A stretch of 36,990 nucleotides of DNA from Chloroflexota bacterium (GCA_902810755.1 CADDYT010000061.1:1-36990); one strand, 5' to 3'; shown: positions 8,095-17,600, counted from the first letter of the stretch. Notes: a model not told the origin generated them from the sequence alone. Program-made: numbers and translations.

Positions 8095-9162
8095 CTAACG
8101 ATCCGGCTTCACCCATATGCCGCGTTCGTGCATGAGATCAATCTGGGGCTGGATGACCTTTTCCCGGTACTCAGCGTGTTTCATAGGTTCCCTGTTCAGG
8201 TACAGGTTTCTGGGATAGATAGGCTGCTCGTAGAGCATCTGGTAGAGTTCGGTGCGCAGGTCCTTCATCCAGTTGTCCCACTGAGCGCGGGCGCGGTGGT
8301 CACGCAGTGCCTCGATATCGATAACGCCGCCCACATAGGTCGAGCCTGCGCCATACTCCTGGCGACCGACAATCTGGCCTTTATAGTTGATGATGAAGGA
8401 ACGCCCGCCAAAGGTATCAATGGGGGTATCCTCTTCGGGGAAGAGATAGTAGGTACCCATGTTGGGCGCCACGATGTACATGTTGTTGTCGAGGGCGCGG
8501 GCGCGGCTCTGAATCTCAAATATCTCGTTGCCGGTCGCCGGATGCGGGTAGGAAGCGCGGTAGACCACTTCAGCCCCGTTCATAGCCAGGGCGCGCGCGT
8601 TTTCCGGGTAGGATCCCTCGTTTGCCATCATGATGCCCAGGCGACCGATCTCCGTATCGACCACCGGCCAGAAAGCGTTAAGGTTGCGGCCATACCGCTC
8701 GACCCACCAGTCATAGATGTCGTGCGGGCAGACAGAATGCTCAACGGGGAAAAGCGGCGAGACCTTGTAATGTTGCAGAATGACTTCCCCTTCCGGGTTG
8801 ATGATGAAGCCAACATTGAAGAAACGGTCTTTGATCTCCGGGTGGCGCGCCTTCGCCTGCGCCATGATGAAGGCATTGTACTGCTTCGCGATCTTGCCCA
8901 GTTCATCGGTCTCCTCGCCGGGAATATCAATCGCGCCTTCCCTGGCGAAGGTGACATGATCGAGGTCCAGCACCTCATCGTTGAAGCCTTGCAGCGCCCC
9001 TTCAGGAAAAGCAATCAGCCTGACCGGCAGATCAAGGCTTGAGAGCCAGGACGCGGCCTTGACAAGGTGGGTGAGATGTTCGATGTTGCGCTTGATATCG
9101 GCGCGAGTGCGAATGCCGCGCACAGTGGGAATGAGTCCGACAGCGGTATAGGGCTTAATCAT
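8095..9162 (-). CDS. Nitrilase-superfamily (carbon-nitrogen hydrolase) protein lacking the catalytic Cys
   Basis: A 355-residue protein of the nitrilase/aliphatic amidase/formamidase superfamily. The Glu of the triad is present (AFPEGALQG, E54) and the Lys is present (LQHYKVSPLF, K133). At the nucleophile position, where relatives read 'ICxDxxxPE', this protein reads MMANEGSYPENAR, with Ala180 (codon GCA) six residues before the conserved Pro-Glu. The surrounding block (ARALAMNGAEVVYRAS) is intact, so this looks like a substitution rather than decay. It may be a non-hydrolytic binder or use different chemistry. I start it at MIKPY because AAGGAG stands 6 nt before that ATG; an upstream ATG at 9228 lacks one. 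It is convergent with the M20 hydrolase and divergent from the saccharopine-dehydrogenase-like gene. Confidence 0.85.
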   Translation of the reverse strand: MIKPYTAVGLIPTVRGIRTRADIKRNIEHLTHLVKAASWLSSLDLPVRLIAFPEGALQGFNDEVLDLDHVTFAREGAIDIPGEETDELGKIAKQYNAFIMAQAKARHPEIKDRFFNVGFIINPEGEVILQHYKVSPLFPVEHSVCPHDIYDWWVERYGRNLNAFWPVVDTEIGRLGIMMANEGSYPENARALAMNGAEVVYRASYPHPATGNEIFEIQSRARALDNNMYIVAPNMGTYYLFPEEDTPIDTFGGRSFIINYKGQIVGRQEYGAGSTYVGGVIDIEALRDHRARAQWDNWMKDLRTELYQMLYEQPIYPRNLYLNREPMKHAEYREKVIQPQIDLMHERGIWVKPDR

Positions 9163-9372
9163 CTGTTGCTCCTTTAGTGTGTCAGGGACATCAATCAATA
9201 ACAACAGCATATGCCAGCCGCTATTCATCAGTCAAGGGAAAACACAACCGGGCCACTAATATGGTATGATAGCCTCATATCGTCTTGATGAACGTTACCG
9301 GACAACACCGGCCCCATAACATGCCCTGGGACCGTTACCTGATTGATGCTATAGACAGGAGTTTCCACATTT

Positions 9373-10548
9373 ATGGGCTTTCGTTACGCCGTAATTGGCT
9401 CCGGGCGGCAGGGAACCGCTGCCGCTTACGATCTCGCCCGTTTCGGCGAGGCTGATTTTCTCCTGCTGGCCGACCAGTCCCTGGTCTATGCCCAACGCGC
9501 CGCCGAACGGGTGAATGCGCTGATCGGACACGAGGTAGCGCATCCGACACCGGTGGATGTGCAGGACGAGGAGGCCGTAGTCTCTGCTTTGAGCAAGGCC
9601 GAAATCCAGGTCTTCGTCTCCGGCGTTCCCTATTTCTTCAATCTGGGGCTGACACGCGCTGCTCTGCGCGCTCGCGCCAGCATGTGCGATTTCGGCGGCA
9701 ACACCAGGCAGGTGCAGCAGCAACTGGCCTTCGATGCCGAGGCGAAGGCGGCAGGCATCACGCTGATTCCTGACTGCGGGCAGGTGCCAGGGCTGGGAAC
9801 GTCCCTCTGCTCCTATGCTGTCAGCCTCTTCGACGAAGCGCGCGATATTCTCATGTACGATGGCGGCCTGCCTCAACACCCGCAGCCGCCCTGGAACTAT
9901 ATCCTGACCTTCAATATCGAAGGGCTGACCAACGAATATTTCGGTACCACGCTCTTCCTGCGCGACGGCCTGCAGCAGACGATTAACTGCTTCGAGGAAT
10001 ACGAGTTGCTCGACTTTCCCGCGCCTATCGGCCAGCTAGAGGCATTCACCACAGCGGGCGGCACCAGCACCATGCCCTGGACATATCAGGGCAAGCTACG
10101 CACGCTGCAAAACAAGACGCTGCGCTGGCCCGGCCACTACATGCAGTGGAAAGCCTACAACGACGCCGGGCTACTCGGCCTGGAGCCGGTGATGGTCGAT
10201 GGCACGGCGGTCATCCCGCGCCACCTGCTGCACGCTGTGCTGGAGCCACAACTGCGCGCCATGCCGGGCGACCGCGACATGGTCATCATCCGCATCCTCG
10301 CTCGCGGCCTCAAAGACGGCCAGGAGCGAGAAGTTATCATCGACCTCTTCGATTACTACGACGAGATTACAGGCTTCACGGCTATGGAGCGCACGACAGG
10401 CTGGCATGCCGCTATCATGGCCGGCTTCATCGCGCGCCGCCAGACACCCGGCGGCGGCGTCCCCGTCGAACTCGCCGTTCCCGGCGCAACCTTCGTCGAG
10501 GAGTTCCGCAAACGCGGCTTCGATTTGCGGGTGAAGTGGACGAGTTAG
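9373..10548 (+). CDS. Saccharopine dehydrogenase-like NAD(P)-binding oxidoreductase
   Basis: A 391-residue soluble enzyme. The N-terminus is a Rossmann dinucleotide-binding fold (YAVIGSGRQGTAAAYDLARFG, with GxGxxG at about 8-13). FGGNTRQVQQQL and GITLIPDCGQVPGLGTSL are the typical second-domain entry segments of the saccharopine dehydrogenase/Lys9/carboxynorspermidine synthase group. These enzymes reversibly join amino acids to keto acids or aldehydes through a C-N bond with NAD(P)H. The ORF ends TAG 3 nt before the MFS transporter start, so the two form an operon. Specific substrate unknown. The neighbouring C-N hydrolase-type genes make amino acid or amine catabolism a reasonable guess, not more. 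Confidence 0.82.
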   Translation: MGFRYAVIGSGRQGTAAAYDLARFGEADFLLLADQSLVYAQRAAERVNALIGHEVAHPTPVDVQDEEAVVSALSKAEIQVFVSGVPYFFNLGLTRAALRARASMCDFGGNTRQVQQQLAFDAEAKAAGITLIPDCGQVPGLGTSLCSYAVSLFDEARDILMYDGGLPQHPQPPWNYILTFNIEGLTNEYFGTTLFLRDGLQQTINCFEEYELLDFPAPIGQLEAFTTAGGTSTMPWTYQGKLRTLQNKTLRWPGHYMQWKAYNDAGLLGLEPVMVDGTAVIPRHLLHAVLEPQLRAMPGDRDMVIIRILARGLKDGQEREVIIDLFDYYDEITGFTAMERTTGWHAAIMAGFIARRQTPGGGVPVELAVPGATFVEEFRKRGFDLRVKWTS

Positions 10549-10551
10549 GGG

Positions 10552-11799
10552 ATGGGAACGCTCAACAAGCCGCTCTCGCTGTGGCGAAATCGCGACTATC
10601 TCCTGCTCTGGGGCGGGCAGACGCTCTCCAATATCGGCAGTGGAGTTTCGCGCATCGCCTACCCTCTGCTCGTGCTGGCAATCACGGGTTCACCTGCCCA
10701 GGCGGGCCTGATCGGCGCGCTGCGGTCGCTGATGTACATTATCCTGATCTTGCCCGCCGGCGCACTGCTCGATCGCTGGAACCGCAAGCAGGTCATGATT
10801 ATCTGCGATACCGTGCGGGCAATCAGTATGGCAAGCATCCCGGTGGCTGCCCTCCTGGGCCACCTGTCGCTCGTGCAACTTTACTTCGTTGCCTTTATCG
10901 AGGGGACGTTTGAAGCCTTCTTCGACATCGCGGAGGTCTCCAGCGTTCCCCAGGTGGTCTCGCAGGAGCAACTGCCCGCTGCTATGAGCCGCGTGCAGGT
11001 CACAGCCGGGCTTACAACGCTGATTGGCCCATCGCTTGGCGGCATCCTGTTCGCCATTCGCTCCCTCTTGCCCTTTCTGGGGGACGCCATCTCTTACGTC
11101 ATTTCGGTTGTTTCACTCTCCTTCATTCGCATCCCATTTCAGGGATTGCGCAATGCGACGGCCACAACGAAACGCGGCCTGCGTAAAGAAATCGGCGAGG
11201 GGCTGCGCTGGCTGTGGAACCAGCCACTGCTGCGCTCGATGGCCTTCATCACAGCAGGCAATATCTTCTTTGGCGCGGGCCAGACACTGATTATCATTGT
11301 GATTGCGCAGCAACAGCACGCATCCGATGCTACCATCGGTCTCATCTTCGGCATTGCAGGCATCGGCACTATCCTGGGAGCTATCGCGGTAGAAGCCATT
11401 CGCCGCCGTTTCAGCTTCGCACAGATCATCACCGGCGTCCTGTGGCTGTTCGTGGTGTTCTGGCTGCCGTTCGCTGCCCTGCCCTCCCCGCTCATACTCG
11501 GACTGCTTACCGCTGCCCTCTTTTTCATCGGGCCATTCTACGCCGTCACCAGCGTCAGCTACCGGCTCGCCATCACGCCAGACGAGCTACAGAGCCGCGT
11601 GAACAGCGTGGCGCGCCTGATTGCGCTCGGCCTCTCGCCCGCGGGGCAGGCACTGACCGGCATCCTGTTGCAATACACGGGGCCACAAACCACCGTCCTG
11701 CTGCTCACCGCCGGGCAGGTCGTCCTGCCACTCGCCGCGATGGTGAACCGGCCTATCCGCGAGGCCCGCAAGGTAGAAGAAATCCAGCCAGAGGCCTGA
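10552..11799 (+). CDS. MFS transporter (DHA3 / macrolide-efflux-like)
   Basis: A 415-residue protein with about 12 hydrophobic helices. The N-terminus LWRNRDYLLLWGGQTLSNIGSGVSRIAYPLL is typical of the MFS_3/EntS-MefA-type exporters ('F..lW.gq..S..Gs....ia'). The loop between helices 2 and 3 has GALLDRWNRKQVM, the conserved G-x-L-x-D-R-x-x-R-R/K loop. It starts 3 nt after the saccharopine-dehydrogenase-like gene, so it probably exports a product or toxic intermediate of that enzyme's pathway, or is a general efflux pump. Substrate not determinable. Confidence 0.88.
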   Translation: MGTLNKPLSLWRNRDYLLLWGGQTLSNIGSGVSRIAYPLLVLAITGSPAQAGLIGALRSLMYIILILPAGALLDRWNRKQVMIICDTVRAISMASIPVAALLGHLSLVQLYFVAFIEGTFEAFFDIAEVSSVPQVVSQEQLPAAMSRVQVTAGLTTLIGPSLGGILFAIRSLLPFLGDAISYVISVVSLSFIRIPFQGLRNATATTKRGLRKEIGEGLRWLWNQPLLRSMAFITAGNIFFGAGQTLIIIVIAQQQHASDATIGLIFGIAGIGTILGAIAVEAIRRRFSFAQIITGVLWLFVVFWLPFAALPSPLILGLLTAALFFIGPFYAVTSVSYRLAITPDELQSRVNSVARLIALGLSPAGQALTGILLQYTGPQTTVLLLTAGQVVLPLAAMVNRPIREARKVEEIQPEA

Positions 11800-11920
11800 G
11801 CAGGAGGCGCTGACACAGGCGGAACTCCGTCGTAATTTGGGGATGGTCAGAGGTATGCGTTTTCTAAAACAGGGAAATGTTTTACGCTCATTATCGCTTT
11901 GCCTTGAAGGAGCTGCCTTG

Positions 11921-12292
11921 ATGAATATATCTTTGCCTGCCCTCTTAGTGGTCTGTGGAGTGCTGATTGCCATCGCCCTCGTCCTGTTCCTGCCGCTGCC
12001 GGGGTCCAGGACAAAAGCAAGCACACCTCCTGATCGCCTATACACCGATACCGTTTTCCGCGATGATGACCGGTACTGGTATGGTGGCATCTTTTACTAC
12101 AATCCCGACGACCCGGCCATGTTTGTTCCCAGACGCTTCGGCCTGGGATGGACCGTGAATTTCGGCAACCCACGGGGCAGGCTGTTCATGATGGCAATAT
12201 TGCTAGTAGGGCTGCTGTTCGGAGTCATCATCCCCGTGCTCGTCAATGGCACAGCGCCCGTTGGATGTCACACCTTTGGATGCCATCCGTAA
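11921..12292 (+). CDS. DUF5808-like small membrane protein
   Basis: A 123-residue protein with an N-terminal membrane helix (residues about 5-25), a central aromatic domain and a second helix (about 88-109). The central sequence RYWYGGIFYYNPDDPAMFVP followed by GLGWTVNFGNP matches the DUF5808 pattern (W..G.fY.NP.DP..fVp...G.G.t.Nf). Some DUF5808 relatives are linked to DUF1648 SdpI-like proteins; function unknown. I use the ATG at 11921 because GAAGGAG lies 8 nt upstream; the in-frame ATG at 11837 has no such site. It follows the MFS gene by 121 nt on the same strand. Confidence 0.75.
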   Translation: MNISLPALLVVCGVLIAIALVLFLPLPGSRTKASTPPDRLYTDTVFRDDDRYWYGGIFYYNPDDPAMFVPRRFGLGWTVNFGNPRGRLFMMAILLVGLLFGVIIPVLVNGTAPVGCHTFGCHP

Positions 12293-12648
12293 CCATAAAA
12301 AATGAAAAGTAGCAACAAGGTCTGCAAAAAGCGCATTTTGTCTGTGTCCATCGGGTAGCGATATGTTTTCAAACACAGCAATAAAAGCGACATCAGACCC
12401 TGCAAAGCATCGAGGAACACTCTGAACCAGAGAGAGCTAATGCAACTTATGAGTGAGAGGTAATATGAGTGATCATGCATATGTGAAATAGAGGAAGCAT
12501 TGTCACGCTGGCGCGAAGCAGGTGGTCGAGCGAAGCATCCCCCGAACAAACCGGCAAGTCTTGTGTAGAAGCCTCTATATCAGTATACTTGTATATAGCC
12601 TACGCGCTGGCTGATGGTTTGTCCCTTTACCCCTGAAGAGGAGTGTAC
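12293..12648. other. Intergenic region before the Rieske oxygenase
   Basis: A 356-nt AT-richer gap. I see no plausible coding region; the reverse-strand reading at 12268-12549 is low-complexity hydrophobic and overlaps the DUF5808 gene. The right end contains the likely promoter and ribosome site for the Rieske oxygenase. Confidence 0.5.
12561..12589 (+). promoter_or_regulatory. Putative sigma-70-type promoter for the Rieske oxygenase
   Basis: TTGTGT, a 17-nt spacer and TATACT, 60 nt before the ATG. The -10 matches consensus at 5 of 6 bases and the -35 is weak. Spacing is ideal, and the site sits in an otherwise non-coding gap directly upstream of the gene. Confidence 0.45.
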
Positions 12649-13788
12649 ATGAGTATCTCTTTCCATCCTGAGACTTCCTCGTATCTGTCGACGCTCCCTG
12701 GCCGTTACTACTACGACCCGGCGATCTATGAGCAGGAGCTTGCACGTATTTTTTCGCAAATGTGGGTCTGTGTTGGCCGGGCAGAGGCGTTTCCCGCTGC
12801 CGGGTCATATCAGGTTGTGGGCGTCGGGAGAGAAAGCGTGATTGTGGTGCGTGACCGGGAGGGAGTGCTGCGAGCGTTTTTGAATGTGTGCCGCCATCGT
12901 GGCTCTCGCCTCTGCACGCAGGCCAGCGGGCAACTGAAAGGCTCCATCCAGTGCAAGTATCACGCCTGGACATACGGGCTGGATGGGCGTTTGATCGGCG
13001 CGCCTAATATTCTCTCCGACGAGCAGTTTGATCGCACCGCTTTCGGTCTGGTGCCGGTGGCGCTGGCAGTCTGGGAAGGACTGGTCTGGCTCAACCTTGC
13101 CGACGATCCCGCCCCCATCGAATCGCAGATCAACGGCCCGATCATCGAGCGTTTTGGCTCATACAGGCCCTTCACGCGCTATACATTGAGCGAACTGCAG
13201 ATTGGCAAGACCATCTCTTACGATATACAGGCCAACTGGAAGCTGGTGATTGAGAACTTCGAGGAATGCTACCACTGCGGGCCGATGCATCCCGAACTCT
13301 GCCGCCTGCTGCCCGGATTCCGCTCTGGCAAAACGTATGTGGCAGGCGAGGCCGCGACACTGGCCGACGATGTTGAGGCATTCACCATTACCGGCAAGGC
13401 CAGCCGCCCGCCTCTGCATGGCTTGCTGCCCGAAGATTTGCGCCACTACTACGGAATCGTGCTGCGCCCCAACATCCTGCTCAACCTGCTCGACGATCAC
13501 GTCGTCATCCACACCCTCTGGCCCACCGGCCCCACCAGTTGCCGCGTGACCTGCGACTGGCTCTTTGACCCCCAGGCGATGGCGCTGCCAGATTTCGACC
13601 CGATGGACGCCGTCGAGGTCTTCGATATCGTCAACAAGCAGGACTGGGAAGTCTGCGAGCTGGCGCAGATGGGCATGTCCTCGAAAGCTTACAAAGCTGG
13701 GGGCATCTACGTCCCTTCCGAGCGGCACATTCGCGAATTCGCCAACTTTGTGCTGGAACGCCTCGGACATACAGATGCGATAATGTAA
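12649..13788 (+). CDS. Rieske non-heme iron oxygenase, alpha subunit
   Basis: A 379-residue aromatic-ring-hydroxylating / quaternary-ammonium oxygenase family protein. The Rieske [2Fe-2S] ligands are seen as CRHRGSRLC (C81, H83) and CKYHAW (C102, H105). The mononuclear iron site is NWKLVIENFEECYHCGPMHPEL (H209, H214) with a later acidic residue around 325-332 (DIVNKQD). The NWKLVIENFEECYHC form is close to glycine-betaine/choline/carnitine-type monooxygenases (GbcA, CntA), so demethylation of a quaternary amine is a reasonable guess. A reductase partner would be needed and none is adjacent. GAGGAG stands 5 nt before the ATG at 12649. The gene converges with the DHA2 exporter, with 9 nt between their stops. 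Confidence 0.88.
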   Translation: MSISFHPETSSYLSTLPGRYYYDPAIYEQELARIFSQMWVCVGRAEAFPAAGSYQVVGVGRESVIVVRDREGVLRAFLNVCRHRGSRLCTQASGQLKGSIQCKYHAWTYGLDGRLIGAPNILSDEQFDRTAFGLVPVALAVWEGLVWLNLADDPAPIESQINGPIIERFGSYRPFTRYTLSELQIGKTISYDIQANWKLVIENFEECYHCGPMHPELCRLLPGFRSGKTYVAGEAATLADDVEAFTITGKASRPPLHGLLPEDLRHYYGIVLRPNILLNLLDDHVVIHTLWPTGPTSCRVTCDWLFDPQAMALPDFDPMDAVEVFDIVNKQDWEVCELAQMGMSSKAYKAGGIYVPSERHIREFANFVLERLGHTDAIM

Positions 13789-13797
13789 ACCTCACGA

Positions 13798-15429
13798 TTA
13801 TCGAGGTCCATCTTTCTGGTATCCTTCACCTGCAAAAGCCTTGAGCCGCATGGTGCTGGTTATTGTTGTCACAGGCGAGTCGAGCAGTTCACTGCTCACA
13901 CTTGTCGCAGGCTGCTTCTGTTCTATGAAGAACGCTGCCAACACTGCGACAACGAGCACGCTTATGGCTGCAATCAGAAATGACCCATGCAGCGCGTCGA
14001 CGAATGCCTGGTTGATCGCCTGGTGCAGCGTGGCCGAAGGCAGGGGCAGTCGTCCCGAAAGCGGAACCTGGCTGGCCTGTGCGCCAGCACTGGCAATTTT
14101 GCTGGCAATCGTTGTACTCAGCGACGCAGGAACGCCCGCCTGGGTGAACTGGGAGGTAATGTTGCTGCTAAATTGCTGCACGACAAAGGTTCCAAGCACA
14201 GCCACTCCTAACGAAAATCCGATCTGGCGGCTCGTGTTATTCACGGATGAACCCAGACCGGCCAGTTCAGGAGGGGCGCCGGAGAGAATCACCGCGGTCA
14301 GCGGGCTGATCATCAAGCCAAGGCCAACGCCGAAGAGGCCGATTTTCCACCACAGCGTGGCATAGTCGGTGTCAGGCTCTATGCTCAGGAGCAGGAACAG
14401 CGCGAGCGCCGCCAACAATGCTCCCAGGACAATCGGCAGCCGCGGACCCAGACGGGCGGCGAGCGTACCTGCCAGCGGAGAGATTACAAAGATGCCCACC
14501 GTGGTGGGCAGCGTCCGCAAGCCGGCTTCCAGTGGCGCATAACCCTGTACGGATTGTAAGAACTGCGTGAAGAAAAAGAACGTGCCCAGCATTGTAAAGC
14601 CGACGAGGAGTCCGGCTACATTGGCGATTGAGAAAACGCGGTTGCGAAACAGGCTCAGCGGCAGCATCGGCTCGCGCACATGGCTCTCGACCAGCAGGAA
14701 CGCGACCAGACACAAGGCAGCGCCACTGAAGAGACCCAGGATTAATGCAGAGGTCCAGCTGTGCGAAGAACTCTCAACGAGGGCCAGAATCAGACAGACA
14801 AGGGTACCCGTCACCAGCACTACGCCCGGCAGGTCGATGTGCTGCGCCTTCGGGTTATAGGACTCAGCAAGCATCAGCCACCCCAGAGCGAGCGCAACCA
14901 CCCCAAGTGGCAGGTTGACGAAAAAGATCGCAGGCCAGCTCGCAATCTGGATCAGCAGGCCGCCCACGAGCGGCCCGGCTGCCAGGGCCACACCAGAGAT
15001 GCCAGCCCACAGACCAATGGCCTGCGCGCGCTCACGCGGCTCGGGAAAGGCTGCCACCAGCACCGAGAGACTGCCCGGCATCAGCGCGGCTGCACCTACG
15101 CCTTGCACCACGCGACCGAAGAGCAACCAGCCAAGGTTCAGAGCAAAGCCGCAAAGTGCCGAGCCGATTAGAAACAACACCAACCCTGCAAGGAAGAGTC
15201 GCTTGCGCCCAAAGCGATCCCCCAGGGTGCCCGCGGTGAGCATCAGTGCGGCTAAGGGCAAGGTGTAGGCATCCACTATCCATTGCAGGTCCGACAGCTG
15301 TGCGTGCAGATCAGCCTGTATGGTTGGCAGGGCTACGTTGACAATCGAGCCATCCAGCAGCACCATGAACAATCCCAAACAGGTTACTAATAGTATAATC
15401 ACTTTGTTGGTACGATACATCTTACTCAT
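13798..15429 (-). CDS. MFS drug exporter, DHA2 family (EmrB/QacA type)
   Basis: A 543-residue membrane protein with about 14 helices. The first helix and loop carry GLFMVLLDGSIVNVALPTIQ (the D1-type motif of DHA2 proteins), followed by GTLGDRFGRKRLFLAG, the conserved loop 2-3 motif, and LAAGPLVGGLL, a motif-C-like antiporter segment. These proteins export drugs or metabolites with proton antiport. No TetR or MarR regulator is adjacent. The ATG has GGAG 6 nt upstream. Confidence 0.92.
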   Translation of the reverse strand: MSKMYRTNKVIILLVTCLGLFMVLLDGSIVNVALPTIQADLHAQLSDLQWIVDAYTLPLAALMLTAGTLGDRFGRKRLFLAGLVLFLIGSALCGFALNLGWLLFGRVVQGVGAAALMPGSLSVLVAAFPEPRERAQAIGLWAGISGVALAAGPLVGGLLIQIASWPAIFFVNLPLGVVALALGWLMLAESYNPKAQHIDLPGVVLVTGTLVCLILALVESSSHSWTSALILGLFSGAALCLVAFLLVESHVREPMLPLSLFRNRVFSIANVAGLLVGFTMLGTFFFFTQFLQSVQGYAPLEAGLRTLPTTVGIFVISPLAGTLAARLGPRLPIVLGALLAALALFLLLSIEPDTDYATLWWKIGLFGVGLGLMISPLTAVILSGAPPELAGLGSSVNNTSRQIGFSLGVAVLGTFVVQQFSSNITSQFTQAGVPASLSTTIASKIASAGAQASQVPLSGRLPLPSATLHQAINQAFVDALHGSFLIAAISVLVVAVLAAFFIEQKQPATSVSSELLDSPVTTITSTMRLKAFAGEGYQKDGPR

Positions 15430-15850
15430 TAAGTACTCCAGTCTTTTCAGGTTATATATGTATTTGCGAGAAAAGTGCGGAAGACTCCTTCAACCACTGC
15501 CACAGATAATGCAGCCTCATCGACGCACGACGGTACATCGTCCTTTCTCGTCAGGAGTATACCAACTGGCCAATGAGAGCAAAGTCTGGTCCCGGAAGGC
15601 ACGAAAGCTATGACGTAGGGCCTGTGCTATATAAGCTAGTTATATGACCCACATTGGGAATTTGTTGCCCTGGTAGTAGCATACCCGGAAGGAGGCATGA
15701 GAAGAATAGCATGATCCTATCATATGCCTATCACGTGTGCTATCTTCTTACTGTTGATGGCAAAAGATAGCAGGAGTGCCAGTCAGCCTTCAATGCCGAC
15801 TGGCACTCCTGCTACCAACCGCCCATGCAGAAACCTACTCTAACCAGTTC
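15430..15850. other. Intergenic region between DHA2 exporter and amino-acid permease
   Basis: A 421-nt gap between two minus-strand genes. No coding region is convincing. It contains the long hairpin at 15769-15813 near the permease stop and, on its left, the upstream region of the DHA2 gene. No clear promoter was picked out. Confidence 0.5.
15769..15813 (-). terminator. Hairpin terminator of the amino-acid permease gene
   Basis: Perfect 16-bp arms (AGCAGGAGTGCCAGTC and its reverse complement) around a 13-nt loop, 38 nt past the permease stop. Read on the minus strand, the stem is followed by ATCTTTTG, a short T-rich run. It is the most likely transcription end for the permease. Confidence 0.75.
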
Positions 15851-17302
15851 CTATACCTCTAACGGAAACTCCTTGCGAACATCCTCTTCATACTTGCCCT
15901 CAAGTTTACTATGACGACGACTGTAGAGGAAGTAGATGAGCAGACCGATGGCGAGCCAGACGATGAAACGGAGGATGGTCACAAGCGGCAGGCTCACAAT
16001 CAGGACGAGCGAGGCGATCATCGAGAGAATCGGTATCCAGGGGACCAGCGGCACACGGAAGGCGCGGCGCAGGTTCGGTTGCGTGCGCCGCAGAATGAGC
16101 ACGGCCAGCGAGACCAGCACGAAAGCGGCCAGCGTACCGATATTGGTCAGTTCCGCTACCACATCGATGGGGGTTAGCCCGGCGACGAGCGCGACAACGA
16201 CGCCGATGAGCAGGCTCGACCAGTACGGCGTGCGCAGCCGGGGATGGATGCGCGAGAAAATCCCTGGCAGCAGGCCATCACGCGACATGGAGAAAAAGAT
16301 GCGGCTCTGCCCGTACAGCAGCACAATCAACACGGTCGTCAACCCGCAGATGGCCCCGATCGAGATGATACTGGCGGCAATGTTCAGACCAATCAGAATC
16401 ATGGCATGCGAGACTGGCGAGGCCACGTTGAGCTGCGTGTACGGAACCATACCGGTAAGCACAGCCGTCACGAGAATATACAGCAGCGTGCAGATAAGCA
16501 GGCTGCCTATGATGCCAATGGGCAAATCTTTCGCCGGGTTGCGCGTCTCCTCCGCCGAGGTCGAAACCATATCGAAGCCGATATAGGCAAAGAAGATGAT
16601 GCTGGCGCCACGCAGGATGCCGCCCGCGCCGAAAGGCAGAAACGGCGACCAGTTTGCCGGGTTGACATGCCCGACGCCCACGACGAGGAAAAACAGGATG
16701 ACCAGCAGTTTGATCGCCACGATGATGTTATTGACCGTACTGCTTTCAGAGGTACCGAGAATCAACAGGCCGGTAATAACCAGAATAATGAGCGTTGCCG
16801 GTAAGTTGATAATGCCACCGGCAAAAGGCGAAGCCGTCAGCGCGGTCGGCAAGGTGAGACCAAAGGCGCTTTTGAGCAGATCGGTCACGTAGCCAGACCA
16901 GCCAATACTGACGGCAGCCGCGCCGACCGCGTATTCCAGAATCAGGTCCCAGCCGATAATCCAGGCAATCAACTCGCCCAGCGTGGCGTATGAGTACGTG
17001 TAGGCGCTGCCGGAAATCGGCACGCTGCTGGCAAATTCGGCGTAACACAGCGCGGCCAGCCCGCTCACAATACCCGCAATTACAAATGAGATCATCAAGC
17101 CCGGCCCGGCATACTTCGCAGCTGCCACACCGGTCAAGACGAAAATACCGGTACCGACAATCGCACCGATGCCCATAGCTGTCAGGCTAATCGGCCCTAA
17201 TGTGCGCTTCAAGCCATGTTCCGCTTGATCGCTCTGCCGCAAAATAAGGTCCACCGGCTTAATGCGCCACAGACCATTTTGCTTCTTACCCACAGTTGCC
17301 AT
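15851..17302 (-). CDS. APC family amino-acid permease
   Basis: A 483-residue protein with about 12 membrane helices. The first helix has the APC-family core GIGAIVGTGIFVLTGVAA, and helix 3 has ELIAWIIGWDLILEYAVGAAAVSIGWSG, as in YfnA/CAT-type cationic or branched amino-acid permeases. GFDMVSTSAEETRNPAKDLP is the conserved E-E-x-x-N-P segment. It imports amino acids by proton symport (family knowledge); the specific amino acid is unknown. The ATG follows AAGGAGAGG. A long leader lies upstream and a strong hairpin terminator downstream. Confidence 0.92.
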   Translation of the reverse strand: MATVGKKQNGLWRIKPVDLILRQSDQAEHGLKRTLGPISLTAMGIGAIVGTGIFVLTGVAAAKYAGPGLMISFVIAGIVSGLAALCYAEFASSVPISGSAYTYSYATLGELIAWIIGWDLILEYAVGAAAVSIGWSGYVTDLLKSAFGLTLPTALTASPFAGGIINLPATLIILVITGLLILGTSESSTVNNIIVAIKLLVILFFLVVGVGHVNPANWSPFLPFGAGGILRGASIIFFAYIGFDMVSTSAEETRNPAKDLPIGIIGSLLICTLLYILVTAVLTGMVPYTQLNVASPVSHAMILIGLNIAASIISIGAICGLTTVLIVLLYGQSRIFFSMSRDGLLPGIFSRIHPRLRTPYWSSLLIGVVVALVAGLTPIDVVAELTNIGTLAAFVLVSLAVLILRRTQPNLRRAFRVPLVPWIPILSMIASLVLIVSLPLVTILRFIVWLAIGLLIYFLYSRRHSKLEGKYEEDVRKEFPLEV

Positions 17303-17600
17303 AACCTCTCCTTTTCTCTCATCTCTTCCACAAGACCCCGTATAGCGATTAGATCAATGGGGCCGCACTTCATCCATCGATGTACCCTACAAACTCCTCG
17401 CTACGATGACAACTTCTCCCCAGGTGTCTTCGCTGACAGAAAGGGTCTCCTTTGACCGGAATACAGAGAGATTTCTTAAGCAGATAGTCTGACTCATCTC
17501 TTCAGAGTATAAAGCAGAGGTTTTTATCAAAAAACACTTCGTGCAGCCAGAAGAAAAAATAGAGTGTATATTTAGAGACACGATTCAGCAGGTGAGGATG

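Noticed and set aside
7217..8116. Reverse-strand 299-codon reading across the M20 hydrolase
   Set aside because: Shadow frame of a gene with clear metal-binding motifs.
8128..9042. Plus-strand 304-codon reading opposite the nitrilase-like gene
   Set aside because: Shadow frame; the minus strand has conserved E and K motifs and a ribosome site.
12268..12549. Reverse-strand 93-residue reading
   Set aside because: It overlaps the DUF5808-like gene, has no ribosome site and an unnatural composition.
13159..13770. Reverse-strand 203-codon reading across the Rieske oxygenase
   Set aside because: Antisense of the conserved iron-binding region.
17303..17560. T-box, lysine, glycine or c-di-AMP riboswitch before the amino-acid permease
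   Set aside because: I compared from memory the conserved cores of these elements with the minus-strand leader and found no convincing match.
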